NCBI GenBank assembly: GCA_934047225.1
Contig: OW203993.1
Coordinates: 24,194,069 to 24,258,068, forward strand
Direction: 5' to 3'
DNA length: 64,000 nucleotides
Source: Ypsolopha sequella
Lineage: Eukaryota > Arthropoda > Insecta > Lepidoptera > Ypsolophidae
Shown here: positions 41,795 through 53,615 of the stretch, in pieces
Numbering within the stretch: the stretch's first letter is position 1
How the letters are laid out: each line of letters opens with the position of its first letter
Notes under the pieces: model-generated
Databases searched by the model: none
Told to the model about the DNA's origin: nothing
What the model saw: only the letters and a program-made list of their open reading frames with translations
Made by a program: the position numbers and the translations under genes

Positions 41795-42200
41795 TTTTTT
41801 TCTGAGTATAATACGCCATTTTAGGACATAGTTTTCATTATTTTGGTATATAAATTAACCACTATTTTTTTTATGATTTTTTAAAGAATTGTCAGACATG
41901 ACGTCAATTGAGAATTTTGGACATTATACTGACTGTGATGTGTGGTTGCTTACAAAAAAAGTGGTCTATCTCTGTCTATCTACTCATCTGTCATCCATCC
42001 TTCAAATTAGTCGGAAGTCAATTATTATAAATTTACCCACAAATTACACATTTCTAAACAACCATTTCTCAAGTGACTTTTTCGTAAAAATATACATCAT
42101 CATGAGGTTTTTTAGACCATATGTCTAAAATACGGCTTATTAAACATAAATCTCGATTTGGTTTTCGAATTAACACTCCTTAATATAATTTAATCTAAGT
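41795..42200 (-). repeat. Interspersed repeat family D, copy 5
   Basis: Reversed copy with CTACTCATCTGTCATCCATC and TAATTTAATCTAAGTGAATT. Confidence 0.8.
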
Positions 42201-42446
42201 GAATTGCCATCCGGTACAGTCAGCGACAAAACAAGCTACCGACAACTAAAAATAGCGCAACAATCAAGTTGTAACCACCGCGCCTGTAATGGCGCCTACG
42301 TTATGATGTAACAGGATAGATAATGGTCCTTCGCCGCCGGACTGCTGCCCACACGCGGGAACCTGACTTACGTGCGGGTAGTTTAATAATCTAGCTACTG
42401 CTTTAAGAATTTTGTTAAATTACTGAGATTTTATATTGAAAACCAC

Positions 42447-42520
42447 CTCTGCGGTCTAATGGTTCAAATGTCTTGAACACTAAATCGAAGGTTCAAATTC
42501 CATAAGAGGGGTATTTACTT
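42447..42520 (+). mobile_element. Degenerate tRNA-like SINE head
   Basis: CTCTGCGGTCTAATGG resembles an A-box region and AAGGTTCAAATTCC a B-box at the right spacing. Diverged, with no pairable acceptor stem. Confidence 0.5.
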
Positions 42521-42569
42521 CGGAAGGCTATCTATATTTTATTTTTGTCACTGTCACTGTAAGCCAAAA

Positions 42570-42980
42570 AACGCGCAGTGCGAGAGGCCAAAAAAAGTGT
42601 GTTTTTAAAGCGCTACGGAAAAAAATAGACACTTTGAGAACTTGCATATCTACTTCAGTAAATAATGTATTATTTTGATAAAATAGTATATTATTTTTGG
42701 AATCTTTTTCTAGGGATCTGTTAAAACAGAAACGCGATTGGAAAAATTCGGCTCGATAGAAATATTTATTGAAATGAGGTCTTTTTCGGCACGAGAATTG
42801 GTGCTTTGACATATGGACTGCAATTATATTTTATTAGATGGGTTTTAACAGTATCTAGGACCTGGCTAAACGAAATTTTGAAAGCAACTTTAGTACATTT
42901 TATATTAATAAAATCAGACCTCATTTCAATTATTATTTCTATCGAGTGAATTTTTTTCAATCGCGTTTCTGTATTACAGA
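42570..42980 (+). repeat. Interspersed repeat family F, copy with inverted end
   Basis: Bases 42605-42915 align with 16815-17115. Immediately after, 42915-42975 (AGACCTCATTTCAATTATTA to AATCGCGTTTCTGT) is the inverse of 42724-42783, so the copy folds back on itself. Confidence 0.82.
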
Positions 42981-43094
42981 AATATAAAAAAAAGGTTTCA
43001 AAAATGTTTTATTAATTTGTCAAACTAGTAGCTTCATACTGAAAGTAGTCAAAACGACTCTAAAAAGTGCCAATATTCCAATTCGTAGCTGGTA

Positions 43095-43460
43095 GCATTG
43101 CAGGTGGTAGAGCTGATGCCGGGCTCGACTGTGGAGGTACCACCATCTTACTTGGAGACCCCCTCGAAGTAATTTAGGGGAGAGTTAGAAGACAGCTCAC
43201 AGGCAAAAACCAGGAGGTCCACCATGCCTGGGACCGATGGATGGCTGTATATCCATCCCTAATAACCGAGCCTTATATGGAACAGACTGATGACGGGCAG
43301 CGGCGTCACTGGTGCGAGGGTTCCGGCACCGCGCTCACCAACCCGCCTGCCCAGCGTGTGTGAGTATGGGCAATTCTTCCAGGATGACCGCCGGGAGTGG
43401 CAAAGTCCTGGAAAGTTATGTCTAGCAGTGGACGAATTAGGCTGATGGATGGATGGATGG
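43095..43460 (+). mobile_element. Composite SINE-like repeat with LINE-type 3' tail
   Basis: GGTGGTAGAGCTGATGCCGG at the left and GGGCAGCGGCGTCACTGGTG in the middle; it ends AGCAGTGGACGAATTAGG and GATG units. Colinear with 61171-61485. The AGCAGTGGACGAA tail matches the end of the RTE frame near 60140, read on its own strand. Confidence 0.82.
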
Positions 43461-43499
43461 AACATTTCCAAAATCAAAATCTTGATGTTGTTAAAATTA

Positions 43500-43680
43500 A
43501 TCAAATAAAATATGTTTGCGTTCTGTGTGTACATGATTCCTATTCCTCAAACGAGGAGAAGAAGTGTGTTTGAAGTTCTCATTTTAATGAATTATTTCTA
43601 TAGAGGAAAATGTATCCAAACACGTTATCGAAACTTAAAACCCTACGTTATATAGTAAAAAATCATGTTTTGTGTATTTC
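43500..43680 (-). repeat. Family F second subfamily, reversed part
   Basis: CTCAAACGAGGAGAAGAAGT and AAAATGTATCCAAACACG are the complement of blocks in 18115-18465 and 27265-27605. Confidence 0.72.
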
Positions 43681-43695
43681 ATAAAAATAATAAAA

Positions 43696-44133
43696 CCGGC
43701 CAAGTGCGAGTCGGACTCGCGCACGAAGGGTTCCGTACCATTATCTATAAAATCGGCAAAAAAAACATGTCTGTTGTATCGGAGCCCCCTTAAATATTTA
43801 TTTTATTCTGTTTTTTACTTGTAATAAATATATATATGTTGCTGCATAGAGCATTTATTTTATTTTTATTTTTTGTATAATTAAAACGCCGTACAAAAAC
43901 TTAATTTAGAAACGTATTTCTGCCTACTTTGGGGCCGGCATCAGTCGAATTATACATATTCTGTTTTTTAGTATTTTTTGTTATAGCGGCAACAGAAATA
44001 CATCATCTGTGAAAATTTCAACTGTCTAACTATCACGGTTCATGAGATACAGCCTGGTGACAGACGGACAGATGGACAGCGGAGTCTTAGTAATAGGATC
44101 CCGTTGGTTACCCTTTGGGTACGGAACCCTAAA
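43696..44133 (+). repeat. Interspersed repeat family N, copy with nested MITE J arm
   Basis: CCGGCCAAGTGCGAGTCGGA to GGTACGGAACCCTAAAAA. Within it, 43845-43962 carries AGAGCATTTATTTTATTTTT and the CTTTGGGGCCGGCATCAGTC arm of foldback J. Confidence 0.82.
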
Positions 44134-44149
44134 AAGCACCTTAGCTGGG

Positions 44150-44325
44150 TTCATATTTGTTTCCGAAGTACTACAACGCACCCATCACATCACACTGGGA
44201 TGTAATAATTGTCGGTGAAACATGGGTGTACGAAGTCGACTGTGACTTGCATTTTCACAGTCCATACTGAGAAACACCTCTGTCACCCCTCGAGGTTTAA
44301 CGTCGTGACAATATGTTTGCTTTTT
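44150..44325 (+). mobile_element. SINE body fragment
   Basis: ATTGTCGGTGAAACATGGGT and TTTCACAGTCCATACTGAGA match the body of the SINE at 27690-27957; the tRNA-like head is missing. Confidence 0.7.
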
Positions 44326-44354
44326 CATATATTTTTATTAGATATAAAAATATA

Positions 44355-44615
44355 TACAGAGTGTTAAGATGAAGTTGCGGAAACCGAAAACTGGCGATAG
44401 TACTAGCCAATACGAACAATTTTCCATGAAAAATAATTTGGGAAATCGAGAAAAAAAATCTGTTGTTTCATACATTTTGGTCGGCTATATAACTTTTTTA
44501 TGGAACAGCAGATTTTTTTTGTCGATTCGAAGTTCGCTTTATAGTAAAAATTGTTCGTATGGACAAGTACTATCGCCAGTTTCCGGCTTCCGAAAATTCA
44601 TCTTAACACCCTGTA
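44355..44615. mobile_element. MITE family K, copy 1
   Basis: Ends TACAGAGTGTTAAGATGAAG and CATCTTAACACCCTGTA are inverted, with GTTGCGGAAACCGAAAACTG inside the left arm. Same family as 54382-54633. TA-type flanks, non-coding. Confidence 0.86.
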
Positions 44616-44769
44616 ATCTGTATATTAGATTACAATAATGAGAGACTTGGTTTTAGCATGCGAGCTCGTTTTGGTGCTAAGTGGTTACACTTGCAGATTT
44701 TGTGTGATAAATTTAAATCAAATCAAATCATCTTTATTTGTTGAACATAATTTTTGCAAATGGTGTTAA

Positions 44770-44895
44770 GGCGCTACTTAAAGGTTTTAGCGTCCCTGTT
44801 ACTCCATATGCGAAAAAATCCTCAGTGCGAGAGGGACGGATTCGTGGAAAAAAAGCAAAAAGTCGGTTTTTTATTAATATAAAATGTACTAAGCT
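44770..44895 (-). repeat. Family F, reversed end fragment
   Basis: GGTTTTAGCGTCCCTGTTAC and CTCAGTGCGAGAGGGACGGA are the complement of the right end of 16815-17245. A weaker scrap is at 45580-45660. Confidence 0.75.
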
Positions 44896-46035
44896 ATTTT
44901 GTCAAAAAGATTTTCAAGGAGACTTTACAAATATATAATACCCACATTTTGAATGCAATTTCACAATGAAATTAGTTAGGATTTCAGATTTACAGGAAAA
45001 AAATAAAACAATTTAGAGGTCTTTTCGGAATTAAATTCTATCAAGAAAATTGCATCCAATCACGTTTTCTTCAGTGAGAATCTTAATCAAATACTCAATA
45101 AACATTTACCCAAAAATTAAATACTTAGATGACGTTATAGTGGAGTAAATGGATTCGAAAAAAGCCCATATTTTTTTTGGTATCGCCTAATATACTAAAT
45201 TTTGTTTCTTCTATGATCTGCCATGCAATGGCGTACACAAGTACACAAGTAGTTTTGTATTTTCTATTACAGAATAAACCTAGAAAAATGTAGGCATTGC
45301 AAACATAAAATTTATAAAAAAAACACAAAAGCACAAACATAAAACAATTATTGGTATTTAGTTACGTTCATCAACAAGTCAAACCTTAAATTGTAAAATT
45401 CAATAACCAATTGATAATGCACAGTCCACATTCCTAGGGATACCTTTCGCCCATATCGGGCACAAATATGGACACACGACAACTTTATTGTGACTTCTAA
45501 ATCACGCAGACCGGATACAAATGTGCCCCAAGGGGATGAAGAGGATAGGTTCCGCTTGCATACTATCCTGTTACTCAATGCGGAAAGACCCGCAGTGCGA
45601 GAGGGATGGATTCTGGAAAAAAGTCAAAATAACAACTTTTTTCACAAATTTTATTATTTAAAAAAAAAGCAAAGGTGCTATAAAATGTCCAGTTAAGAGT
45701 TTAATAAAGTGTATACAGAATTTTATCCATAAATAATATTAACGAGTTTTTACTTTAATAAACTTATACCTCGACATGAAAACTTTTTTTAAAGCCCTCT
45801 TTGGCACTTTATTTCTCAATATTGGAATGACTTCTGTGGATTCTGTTCCGATATAAGTGTGTTTTATATTCCCGAAAGAAATACATTTTTTTTCTTTTTT
45901 ATGTAGTATTACTAGATTCTTCAAAACAGGAAGAATAAATTATGGTTTTGCGGAAACTATCCTCTTAAAACCTCCGGATTAGTGGTCCAGAGATACGAAC
46001 CACTGTACCACAGAGGTGTCCTGTATGTGTATATA
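44896..46035. other. AT-rich DNA with a reversed tRNA-like fragment
   Basis: Bases 45968-46022 on the minus strand read CCTCTGTGGTACAGTGGTTC, an A-box-like SINE start. The rest has no recognised gene. Confidence 0.45.
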
Positions 46036-46190
46036 CAGTACTCCTAAAGTAATAATGCGCATATAAATCTATAGCCGAGCGACCGGACGTACCGCGTGAC
46101 CTTATTGATTGTATAGAAAGTGTAAGTAAATACGAACTTTGTCGAACAGTGGCGAAGATTTGTATGCGCATTATTACTTTGGGGGCACTG
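46036..46190. mobile_element. 155-bp TA-flanked MITE
   Basis: Inverted ends share AAAGTAATAATGCGCATA and begin CAGT. TA dinucleotides at 46034-46035 and 46191-46192 fit a Tc1/mariner-type target duplication. Only one copy was seen in the window. Confidence 0.86.
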
Positions 46191-47352
46191 TACAAATATG
46201 AATTCTAAGCAACAGACACTTTCGTTTGGCAATGCAACATTTAAATTTGTTAAAGTTATTTAAAGTAAGTACCTACTAAAAAAAACTCGATTTATGGGAA
46301 CAATAAGTTTCTTTTGAAACAAAAGTATCTTTTGTTTTATATGCAAATGCTTCTTACTCAAAATTATGATGTACTTATTAACTTTTGTATTACATTTGAG
46401 TTATTCCTGTTAATTTGCAACAAACTCATCGCTTGTTGCTCTAAATAATCGCCTGTTGCTCAAAGTTACCCACAGGCATTGTTGTGCATGCAAACACTGT
46501 CTTTGCACCAAAATAAGTGTTCCGATAGTAAAGTACCACTGAAGACAACAGAGCTGGCACGTTGGATGTAATAAGGAGATGTGTCACGTTTCAATAGCAT
46601 ATAATAATATAGTGAGGGTTTTAATAAATCTTATGTAAGTCTCGAATAGTAAAATAACTGATAACTCTGGATTTGATTGTAAGTTAAGGTTAAGGCAACT
46701 ACATTTTTGGTTTTTTAATTATATTTGGTTTGTAGTAGAATTTTATCTAATTCGTAAATTGATTATAATGATATGATATAATTACAATGTGTAAAATATA
46801 TCATTATCAAATAAATATATAATCATATATATCATTAGCATGTCATATATTATCATTGAAATAGTAATTATTATTATTTAGATTTGGTGCCTAGCTGCGA
46901 ATAATATTGAATGTTTGTGTTAATTGTATAAAATGGAACAAACTGAAAACCAGTGCTGTGTGTTGCTGCCTTTAGGAATGGTAGAAACACATTACACGCA
47001 ACATCACATTATAAATAGTAGGTCTACTAGAAGCTAAAGTGATTAAGAGGCGAAACACTCATTGACAATTTATAATACAAGAGAAAGAGTCACCATTGCA
47101 TCAGGCATTCACCTGACATTGACAAAGGTCAACGTACAGCAAGCTGTACCTAGTCTCTTGGAGCTCCCATCTTCCCAGGGACAAGTTTACCTCTCAGCGA
47201 ACACTGAGAACGCGAAACATTTATGTTCCGTGGATGGACCTCCTACCTCCCCTACAGTCCAACCCATGCCACCAGCTGGTATCAACGACCCACCTAGAGA
47301 GAAATTTGATTGCATTTTGCATGCATTTTGATCTGTGCCATTTGACGCCAAA
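46191..47352. other. Intergenic DNA, no gene
   Basis: AT-rich with a strongly TA-rich stretch at 46740-46880. An 89-codon frame at 47062-47331 starts at a non-ATG codon and is Pro/Ser-rich but unrecognised. Confidence 0.4.
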
Positions 47353-47514
47353 ACTTCAGTATTAGTGAGGTTTATAAAGCAAGAGTTTGAAATTGTATAC
47401 ACAATTAGTCATGATCTTCTCAAAACCAACTTAAAATATTGTTTGGAGCAGATCATGACTAATTATGCATTAAATTTCAAATTTATGCTTTATGAATCTC
47501 ACTAATACTGAAGT
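47353..47514. mobile_element. Hairpin-forming inverted repeat
   Basis: Left ACTTCAGTATTAGTGAGGTT and right AATCTCACTAATACTGAAGT are inverted, and both arms share AATTAGTCATGATCT or its complement. Probably a MITE; no second copy seen. Confidence 0.82.
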
Positions 47515-47919
47515 ATTGGTGTTAACTGCCACATACCAAAATGTTTTTCAATTTTTAACTTCTAAACAAGTAATACAAAATTAAGTTATGCACTTTGTGC
47601 GAAGCGACTGACGTTTAACCTTAATACTACAATTTTACCGAATACGTGAGAAGAGTAAAAAAAAGTTTGCTAGAAATTGTAAAATAGGGTGTGTAGCATC
47701 TTTTAATACAGATCCAGTTTACATCAAACCAAAGGCTGATGTGAATATGCTCTTAGTCGACGATAAATACTGCACAAGCGCTAGTTATGTTCATGTCCGT
47801 CTTTTTGGTTGACGCGAATTGTACATACATGTCATTGTACACACATCTTTATTTTTTGAGGTACCATTGTATTACGACATTATATGACATTACTTGGTCT
47901 AATTTAGTTTAGTAATCTG
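47515..47919. other. AT-rich intergenic DNA
   Basis: Nothing recognised. Confidence 0.4.
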
Positions 47920-48070
47920 TGGGTCTACCGCGTAACTCGGTGGCGTTCGGAATGGGCTTCAGTTAGTTCAGTTTTACGTATGAGCGCTGACGCCCGCCTA
48001 ACATGCCATCTCTTTTCCACGCGTTGAATTTCAAATGAAGTTGATTTACACTGGAGTTACACGGTATTAG
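47920..48070 (-). mobile_element. MITE family B, degenerate copy 3
   Basis: TGGGTCTACCGCGTAACTCG at the left and CTGGAGTTACACGGTATTAG at the right, with GCCCGCCTAACATGCCATCT inside as in copies 1 and 2. Confidence 0.82.
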
Positions 48071-48502
48071 GCGTTGGTCTTCTCACCCCACGCGCCAAAT
48101 CCCTTGCCCACGAACGTAGAGCTTGCTTTAACCAACTGTCACATAAATAAAGCACCTGTTAATAGCTTGTAAATATATTAAAATGTTAACACAAGCCTCT
48201 GGCGAAATCCTAACACAGTAATGGAATGCGTGATTTAGAGTACTAGTGACTACGCAGTGCATGCATGGTATACTGAGCAGCAAATAAGATGAGATGCTGG
48301 AGGGGAGTGCGGAGAAGGGTATCTTCGCGCCAAACTTGATGGCACCTGAGTGAAGTTGGCTCCGGTGAGATGGGTAGAGAGAAATAGATGATAGAGATAC
48401 ATGCAAGAGAGAGTGAGGCGAACTTGATAGGCGTCATAAAGTTTGGCGCTCGTCAAATTAGCGCTTTCGCATACAAATTTTGTTCGGCGCAGAGCAGGCC
48501 GC
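48071..48502. other. Intergenic DNA, no gene
   Basis: Open frames on the minus strand (48128-48456) overlap each other and have no domain; a purine-rich stretch at 48360-48420 explains them. Confidence 0.4.
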
Positions 48503-48643
48503 GTAGCATAATGTTTAATCGCGCACGACGCTACTTAGTTGAATCGCCGGTGCGAAGAGCGTGACACGATGTTACAGTACGTCACGCTCCTCGCACCTGT
48601 AATTCAACTAAGCTGCGTAGCGGGCGATTAAACATTATGCTAC
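48503..48643. repeat. 141-bp CpG-rich hairpin
   Basis: Arms 48503-48566 and 48580-48643 are inverted copies (GTAGCATAATGTTTAATCGC and GCGATTAAACATTATGCTAC) around a 13-base loop. Mismatches are few. Strong cruciform or RNA-hairpin potential; probably a MITE. Confidence 0.9.
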
Positions 48644-49364
48644 GGGGCTAGGTCGATGCTCAATATCATTTACAACAAACAACAACAATACTGCAGTCCA
48701 ATTACACTACTATAAGCAGCGTGCATGAAGTTCGCATTGAAGTTCAGTCATTTTCCTTTTTTCAAAAGAATACCGATTCTGTTCGAAAATTTGAAAATGA
48801 TAATTTTGAAAAAGTAACCGAAAGTAACCAGTCCAGCCCCCCTATACGAGAGGCGAACAAAGAAGTATTCACTTTGAAACTATTTAAAAATGAGTCATCT
48901 TTATCGATCGTTAAATCCATATTATAAGCTATATAATCGATTATAGTAGTAAAAAATGTATCATATACTATTTCACAAATTTCACAATTACCCAATCAAG
49001 GGATCAGATGGTTTAGTTACTATATTATATAGGGCTAACCCTACTTACTGTTTTATTGTAAGTACATAGATAAGTTATGTACGTATGTAATATCACATAC
49101 ACAAGTAGTTACAACAGCTGCATCTTCCATACATTGTCACTAGCAACATTAGCGGGCAAATGGTCCAGCGAGATTACATACATAGACTGACCAATAGATA
49201 ATTGTATGGATATCAGAATGCCGGCTAGCGTTTCTTAACCACTACTGCTTTGGTATGAAACTAGTCGCAGTGACAGAGTCCATTGACAATCTAATTGCCA
49301 TCTGTTACTTAGGACGAGAATTGTATGGAGCGGTTATCCTACATATACCTACAGATTTCAACGT
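48644..49364. other. AT-rich intergenic DNA
   Basis: A 68-codon frame at 48721-48927 is not recognisable. No repeat partner found. Confidence 0.4.
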
Positions 49365-49650
49365 TTTATATCTACGTATTAAATTTTGTTTTTATTATCA
49401 GTTGGAGAACTAAAATTAAAATTTCAAAAACAGTTCGTCCTAAATGCTATCCGTTTCCATGATAAGATTTGCAATATTTTTTTACAGCTGACACTTTTCA
49501 AAAATAAATTAATTTTGCTGTTAGCCTAATGTTGTCTCATTTATACACAAAATAAATAACATAATTTGGAATTGTCATTCCTTAAATAAAAAAAATTTAC
49601 TACTGAAAATTGAGTTTCCTTCAAATTCTCTATAGAAAACGGCAATTTCA
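49365..49650 (+). repeat. Interspersed repeat family L, copy 1
   Basis: AAATTTTGTTTTTATTATCA, ATGTTGTCTCATTTATACAC and TTGAGTTTCCTTCAAATTCT recur at 53940-54270 and, reversed, at 59600-59990. Confidence 0.83.
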
Positions 49651-50240
49651 TATACAAGGTGTCCCAAAAGAAAGTTTATATTTGGTTAGCTTACTGCGTA
49701 AACGCAAAAAATCTGAGGGGTGCGAGGGGTATGTCGGTCGATAGCCTGGCTTCTGGGAATTTAGACACTATGGATGTTTTCTCAGGGTTGGACCGCATGT
49801 TTTGTCTGCTAGAATTTTTACAAGTACCCTAAAAACGGTGATTCAGCGAAAAAGAACGGAGAAAATTTTGAAGTCATTGTGGTTTGCGTAACTTAAATGA
49901 TGCGCAAAGTGTTCTCCTCATTCGAAAATGGATTAAAAAGTGCTAAAGCGGACTTTTTAATTCTTTTTCGAATGAGGAGAACACTTGGCGCAACGTTTAA
50001 GTTACTAAAACCATAATGACTGAGAAATATCCTCCATGCTTTTTCGCTGAGTCACTGTTTTTAGGGTATTTGTAGAATGTTAACACTCAGAACTTTCGGT
50101 CCACCCCCGAGAAAACCTCTATAGTGTCCAAATACCCAGAAGCTAGGCTACCGATTGATATAACCCCCGTGCCCCCGGATTTGTTGCGTTCCCACAGGAA
50201 GCTAAACAAATATAAACTTTCTTTTGGGACACCCGGTATA
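49651..50240. mobile_element. 590-bp foldback element with ~290-bp arms
   Basis: Almost the whole unit is an inverted repeat. Ends GGTGTCCCAAAAGAAAGTTT and AAACTTTCTTTTGGGACACC; at the centre GTGTTCTCCTCATTCGAAAA faces TTTTCGAATGAGGAGAACAC. Flanks are TATAC/GTATA. No reading frame. Confidence 0.93.
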
Positions 50241-51072
50241 AAGACCTAATATTATATAGGCTTGGAGTCAACAATAGATGACCCACTGGATACAAAAATT
50301 AGTGTTCTCACCAATGCATACCATTTTTTGAAGCTTTGTCTCTGTTCAGCAACTTGACGTAAAAATTTCAAGTTTTAGCGAGCAATTTTTGGTAGGAGAA
50401 AATATTATGTGTTTGCGTCATTATCACCGACATGCAAAACATATCAATGACAGTAAAGTTTTACTTCTGTCAGCAGTCTTCATGACTGCATAGATCTATT
50501 TTTTTATCATTTGCCTGTTATAGAGGCGATAGTAAATCGTATTCTATGAAAATTTCAACTTAGCTACCTATAACAGCTGAAGCTGTGAGAAACGGACGGA
50601 CGTATAGACAGACAGACAAACTGACAGAGTCACAGACAGCGGAGGCGTAGTAATAGGCACTCTTCGTGTGTACGGAACTCTAGTAGATAAAATTATCGAA
50701 AATCAGCTCTATAGAGTTCCTTGCAGCAGGTTGTCGCACATAGTAGTTACAGACAGGACAAGTAAACAGTAGCGGGTAGCCGTTGTTATGATTACAGTGC
50801 GCCGGCGCATACTTGCACACCGAGCGTTGACTCTCAGCTAGCAGGACCCGGCTTACATGGGATTAACTGTATCTACTGAACATGTTTACATATTATTTGC
50901 CAAAAAGTATTTATAACATTGGTTAGTTGGGTCTTAGTGTTACTATCGAGGTGCGTGCTAGGCGTAATTGAAGTACAACCAGTGGGTTGTACCTACAGTT
51001 AACAGCACTCAGAGAGATTTCTTTCAGTCATCCCTAATATGTTTAAAAAAATATATTGGTTATTAATATTCG
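50241..51072. other. Intergenic DNA with a family N scrap
   Basis: Bases about 50500-50690 hold GACAGACAGACAAACTGACA and GTACGGAACTCTAG, the right end of family N. No gene recognised. Confidence 0.45.
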
Positions 51073-51219
51073 AATATTTATTTTCACATTTCGTATTTCA
51101 CATCATCGGGCCAAACATCTAACTAAACCAAAAACTAACTAAAAAAAACATCCTGACTTTGTTGGCCCGATTAAGTGAAATACGAAACCGGTGGCCAAGT
51201 AATGTGAAAATAAATATTT
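51073..51219. mobile_element. Foldback MITE
   Basis: Inverted ends AATATTTATTTTCACATT and AATGTGAAAATAAATATTT, with inner CATCGGGCCAA and TTGGCCCGAT. Its right end continues into AAATATTTGTGAAATAAAAG-like sequence also seen at 30169. Confidence 0.8.
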
Positions 51220-52582
51220 GTGAAATAAAAGCACAAAGTTTGTGTATATTTTGCTAAATACTTTTTACTACCAAAATGTAGGCAAAGAAACGCGCCCCAT
51301 AGCAATAAATTACGATTGTTTTGTCTTCATTTAAACTTTTTAATGGTATTTCGTAAATTAAATACGGAGATGGAAGAAAGAAAATAACATGATATTGGAC
51401 ACAATAGGTATGACAGAGTTATAAAATCTTAAATTGATAGCCATCTTTACAATAAACATTTCTTCTTCAGCTTCAAAAGCTTTTATGTGTGTTTTTACTT
51501 GAATAACGCTTTGCCAATTTGGAAAAACTTGAAAAAGACCACATTACGTTTATTGTTCATACAGTTTTATTACATTACTGCTGAGACCAAGTAAGTGAGC
51601 TGTTCCAGGGTGTGGACGAGTAAGTTAAATGTACGAACCCGCGGGGCAGGGACTTTTAAATACGAGTCCAAGAGCGCTAATTATGGTCAAAGCATGTATA
51701 GTGCTTTTCTGAAAAATAAAACGAAACAATTTATAGTAGGTATACATAGGATAAGGAGTTAAATAAAATTAAATGAACTTATTAAAGTGAAAGTCACGTT
51801 GCTCATATTGGGGCAAAATTTCGTGAAGGGGTATGAGGAAGTCTTATTTAAACTTACCTCAAAATGTTAAATACAAAAAAGATTCGTTTCGAGTCGAGCA
51901 ATTGTAGGCTCGTATGCTTGTAGTCGGAAGACGCCCGCTTTACCTGACAGCAGGATAGCGTGTAATTAAATATTAAGTGTTTAATGGTTTTAAATATATA
52001 AAATCAACAAAATTAATCTATTTTTGTTATTATTTTAAAATAAAGCAAACATCTTTAAATTCTAAACACGAAATTGCAATTAATTTTATTTTTCTTTTTA
52101 AACTGGCCGCTTCAAACCTTATGATCGCCAAACTCCTTTGTCTCCTAAAATCAAAGACACGGATAGTTTTAAAAAATAAATATAGGATATGAAATCACAG
52201 ACATGCAATAATTGAAAGTCATGGATTTTCATACTAATTTACTGGACACTTATTGCGACACTTATGGAGACTTGAAATAGCTCTCCAGGATGAAGTACTT
52301 ACTGGCTTGTCTTTACGGTATGAAATGACAACATTACAATACATATTTGAGCAAAAGTAATTTGTACATCTGGGGACCTGGGCTTCATTCGGCTTGATTT
52401 AGCTTGGTCTGTTGACTGTTCACTGTAGAATTGGTACGGAACCCTAATTGTGCGAGCACGATTCGCTCTTGAATTTTTTTATTCTGAATGGGCTACGCTT
52501 GGCCACTACCACGCCTGATTGAAAGCGTCGAGGAGACTTAGGATGAAGAGCGCTCGCCTAAAAACTTTTAAATGCCTTATAC
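51220..52582. other. AT-rich intergenic DNA
   Basis: No gene or repeat partner recognised. A 71-codon frame at 51977-52192 is low complexity. Confidence 0.4.
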
Positions 52583-52909
52583 CAGGGTTTCTCAAAGTGG
52601 GGTACGCGACCCCCAGGGATTCACCAGTTGATCATAGGGGGTTTGTGACAAGATTCACGTTATGGCGGCTGACTGCCTAGCTCGCGCGGGGAACACGGAA
52701 ATTGAGCAAAATTGCTCCGAAAATAGACTCAATTTGCGACAAGAAACAAGCCCACCTATCACATTAACTAATTAACAACATTACTTTGTGACTGTATTAT
52801 CTTTTATATTAAAAAAAAAACCTTCTATGGCAAGTTTGTTTTAAAGGGGTTCGCAGTCGAATTTGAAACTTTATACGGGGACGTGGGGCTATAAGTTTGA
52901 GAAACCTTG
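52583..52909. mobile_element. hAT-type MITE, 327 bp
   Basis: Ends CAGGGTTTCTCAAAGTG and AAGTTTGAGAAACCTTG are inverted repeats of the CAGGGGTTCTCAA class. The 8-bp flanks CCTTATAC and CTTTATAC agree at seven positions, as expected of a hAT target duplication. Confidence 0.88.
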
Positions 52910-53375
52910 CTTTATACAATAGCCAAGTTACATAAAAGTATTTTTAAAATATCAGCTAAGTGTAAACCCAGCATAAACTAGTAAAGATTGGCACATCGCA
53001 TCGCTTAGGGCGGTGAAGTAATAGCACTTATTATGTATGTATTAAATCGACACACGGGCCGGATTAGCACATAAGTGGACCCCAGTATGTAGCTAGCCTG
53101 TTAAGGCCCCCGTCAAAACCCTTACCACTTTGTCATAAGCGTGAGAATTGAATAATCAACGAGAAAAATTTGTGAGAGATAGGTTATTCGATCGCTTCAA
53201 TGAAATGACGTGACGTGACTAGGGTTTATATGAGTTTTCACTATACTTTTATAGGGTTAGGTAAAAAACCTTCCCCTGCATAGTTACTTTCTTATTTACT
53301 TACTAGCCTTGCCCGCGGCTTCGCTCGCGTGGGAGTGTCTTTCAATTATCGACAGTTTTCGGCTTTGTGGTTTTT
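52910..53375. other. Intergenic DNA, no gene
   Basis: TACTAGCCTTGCCCGCGGCTTCGCTCG near 53303-53329 is a known-looking arthropod repeat scrap. Nothing else recognised. Confidence 0.4.
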
Positions 53376-53615
53376 AGGGTTCCGCTGTCCGTCTGTCACC
53401 AGGCTGTATGTCATGAACTGAATTGTGATAGCTAGACAGTTTAAATTGTTACAGATGATGTATTTCTGTTGCCGCTATAACAAGAAATACTAAAAAATAG
53501 AATAAAATAAATATTTAAGGGGGCTCCCATACAACAAACGTGATTTTTTTGCCGTTTTTATAGATAATTGTACGAAACACTTCGTGCGCGAGTGTGACTC
53601 GCACTTGGCCGGTTT
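53376..53615 (-). repeat. Interspersed repeat family N, reversed copy
   Basis: AGGGTTCCGCTGTCCGTCTG to GACTCGCACTTGGCCGG. Shorter than the copy at 43696-44133 and lacks the nested arm. Confidence 0.82.
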
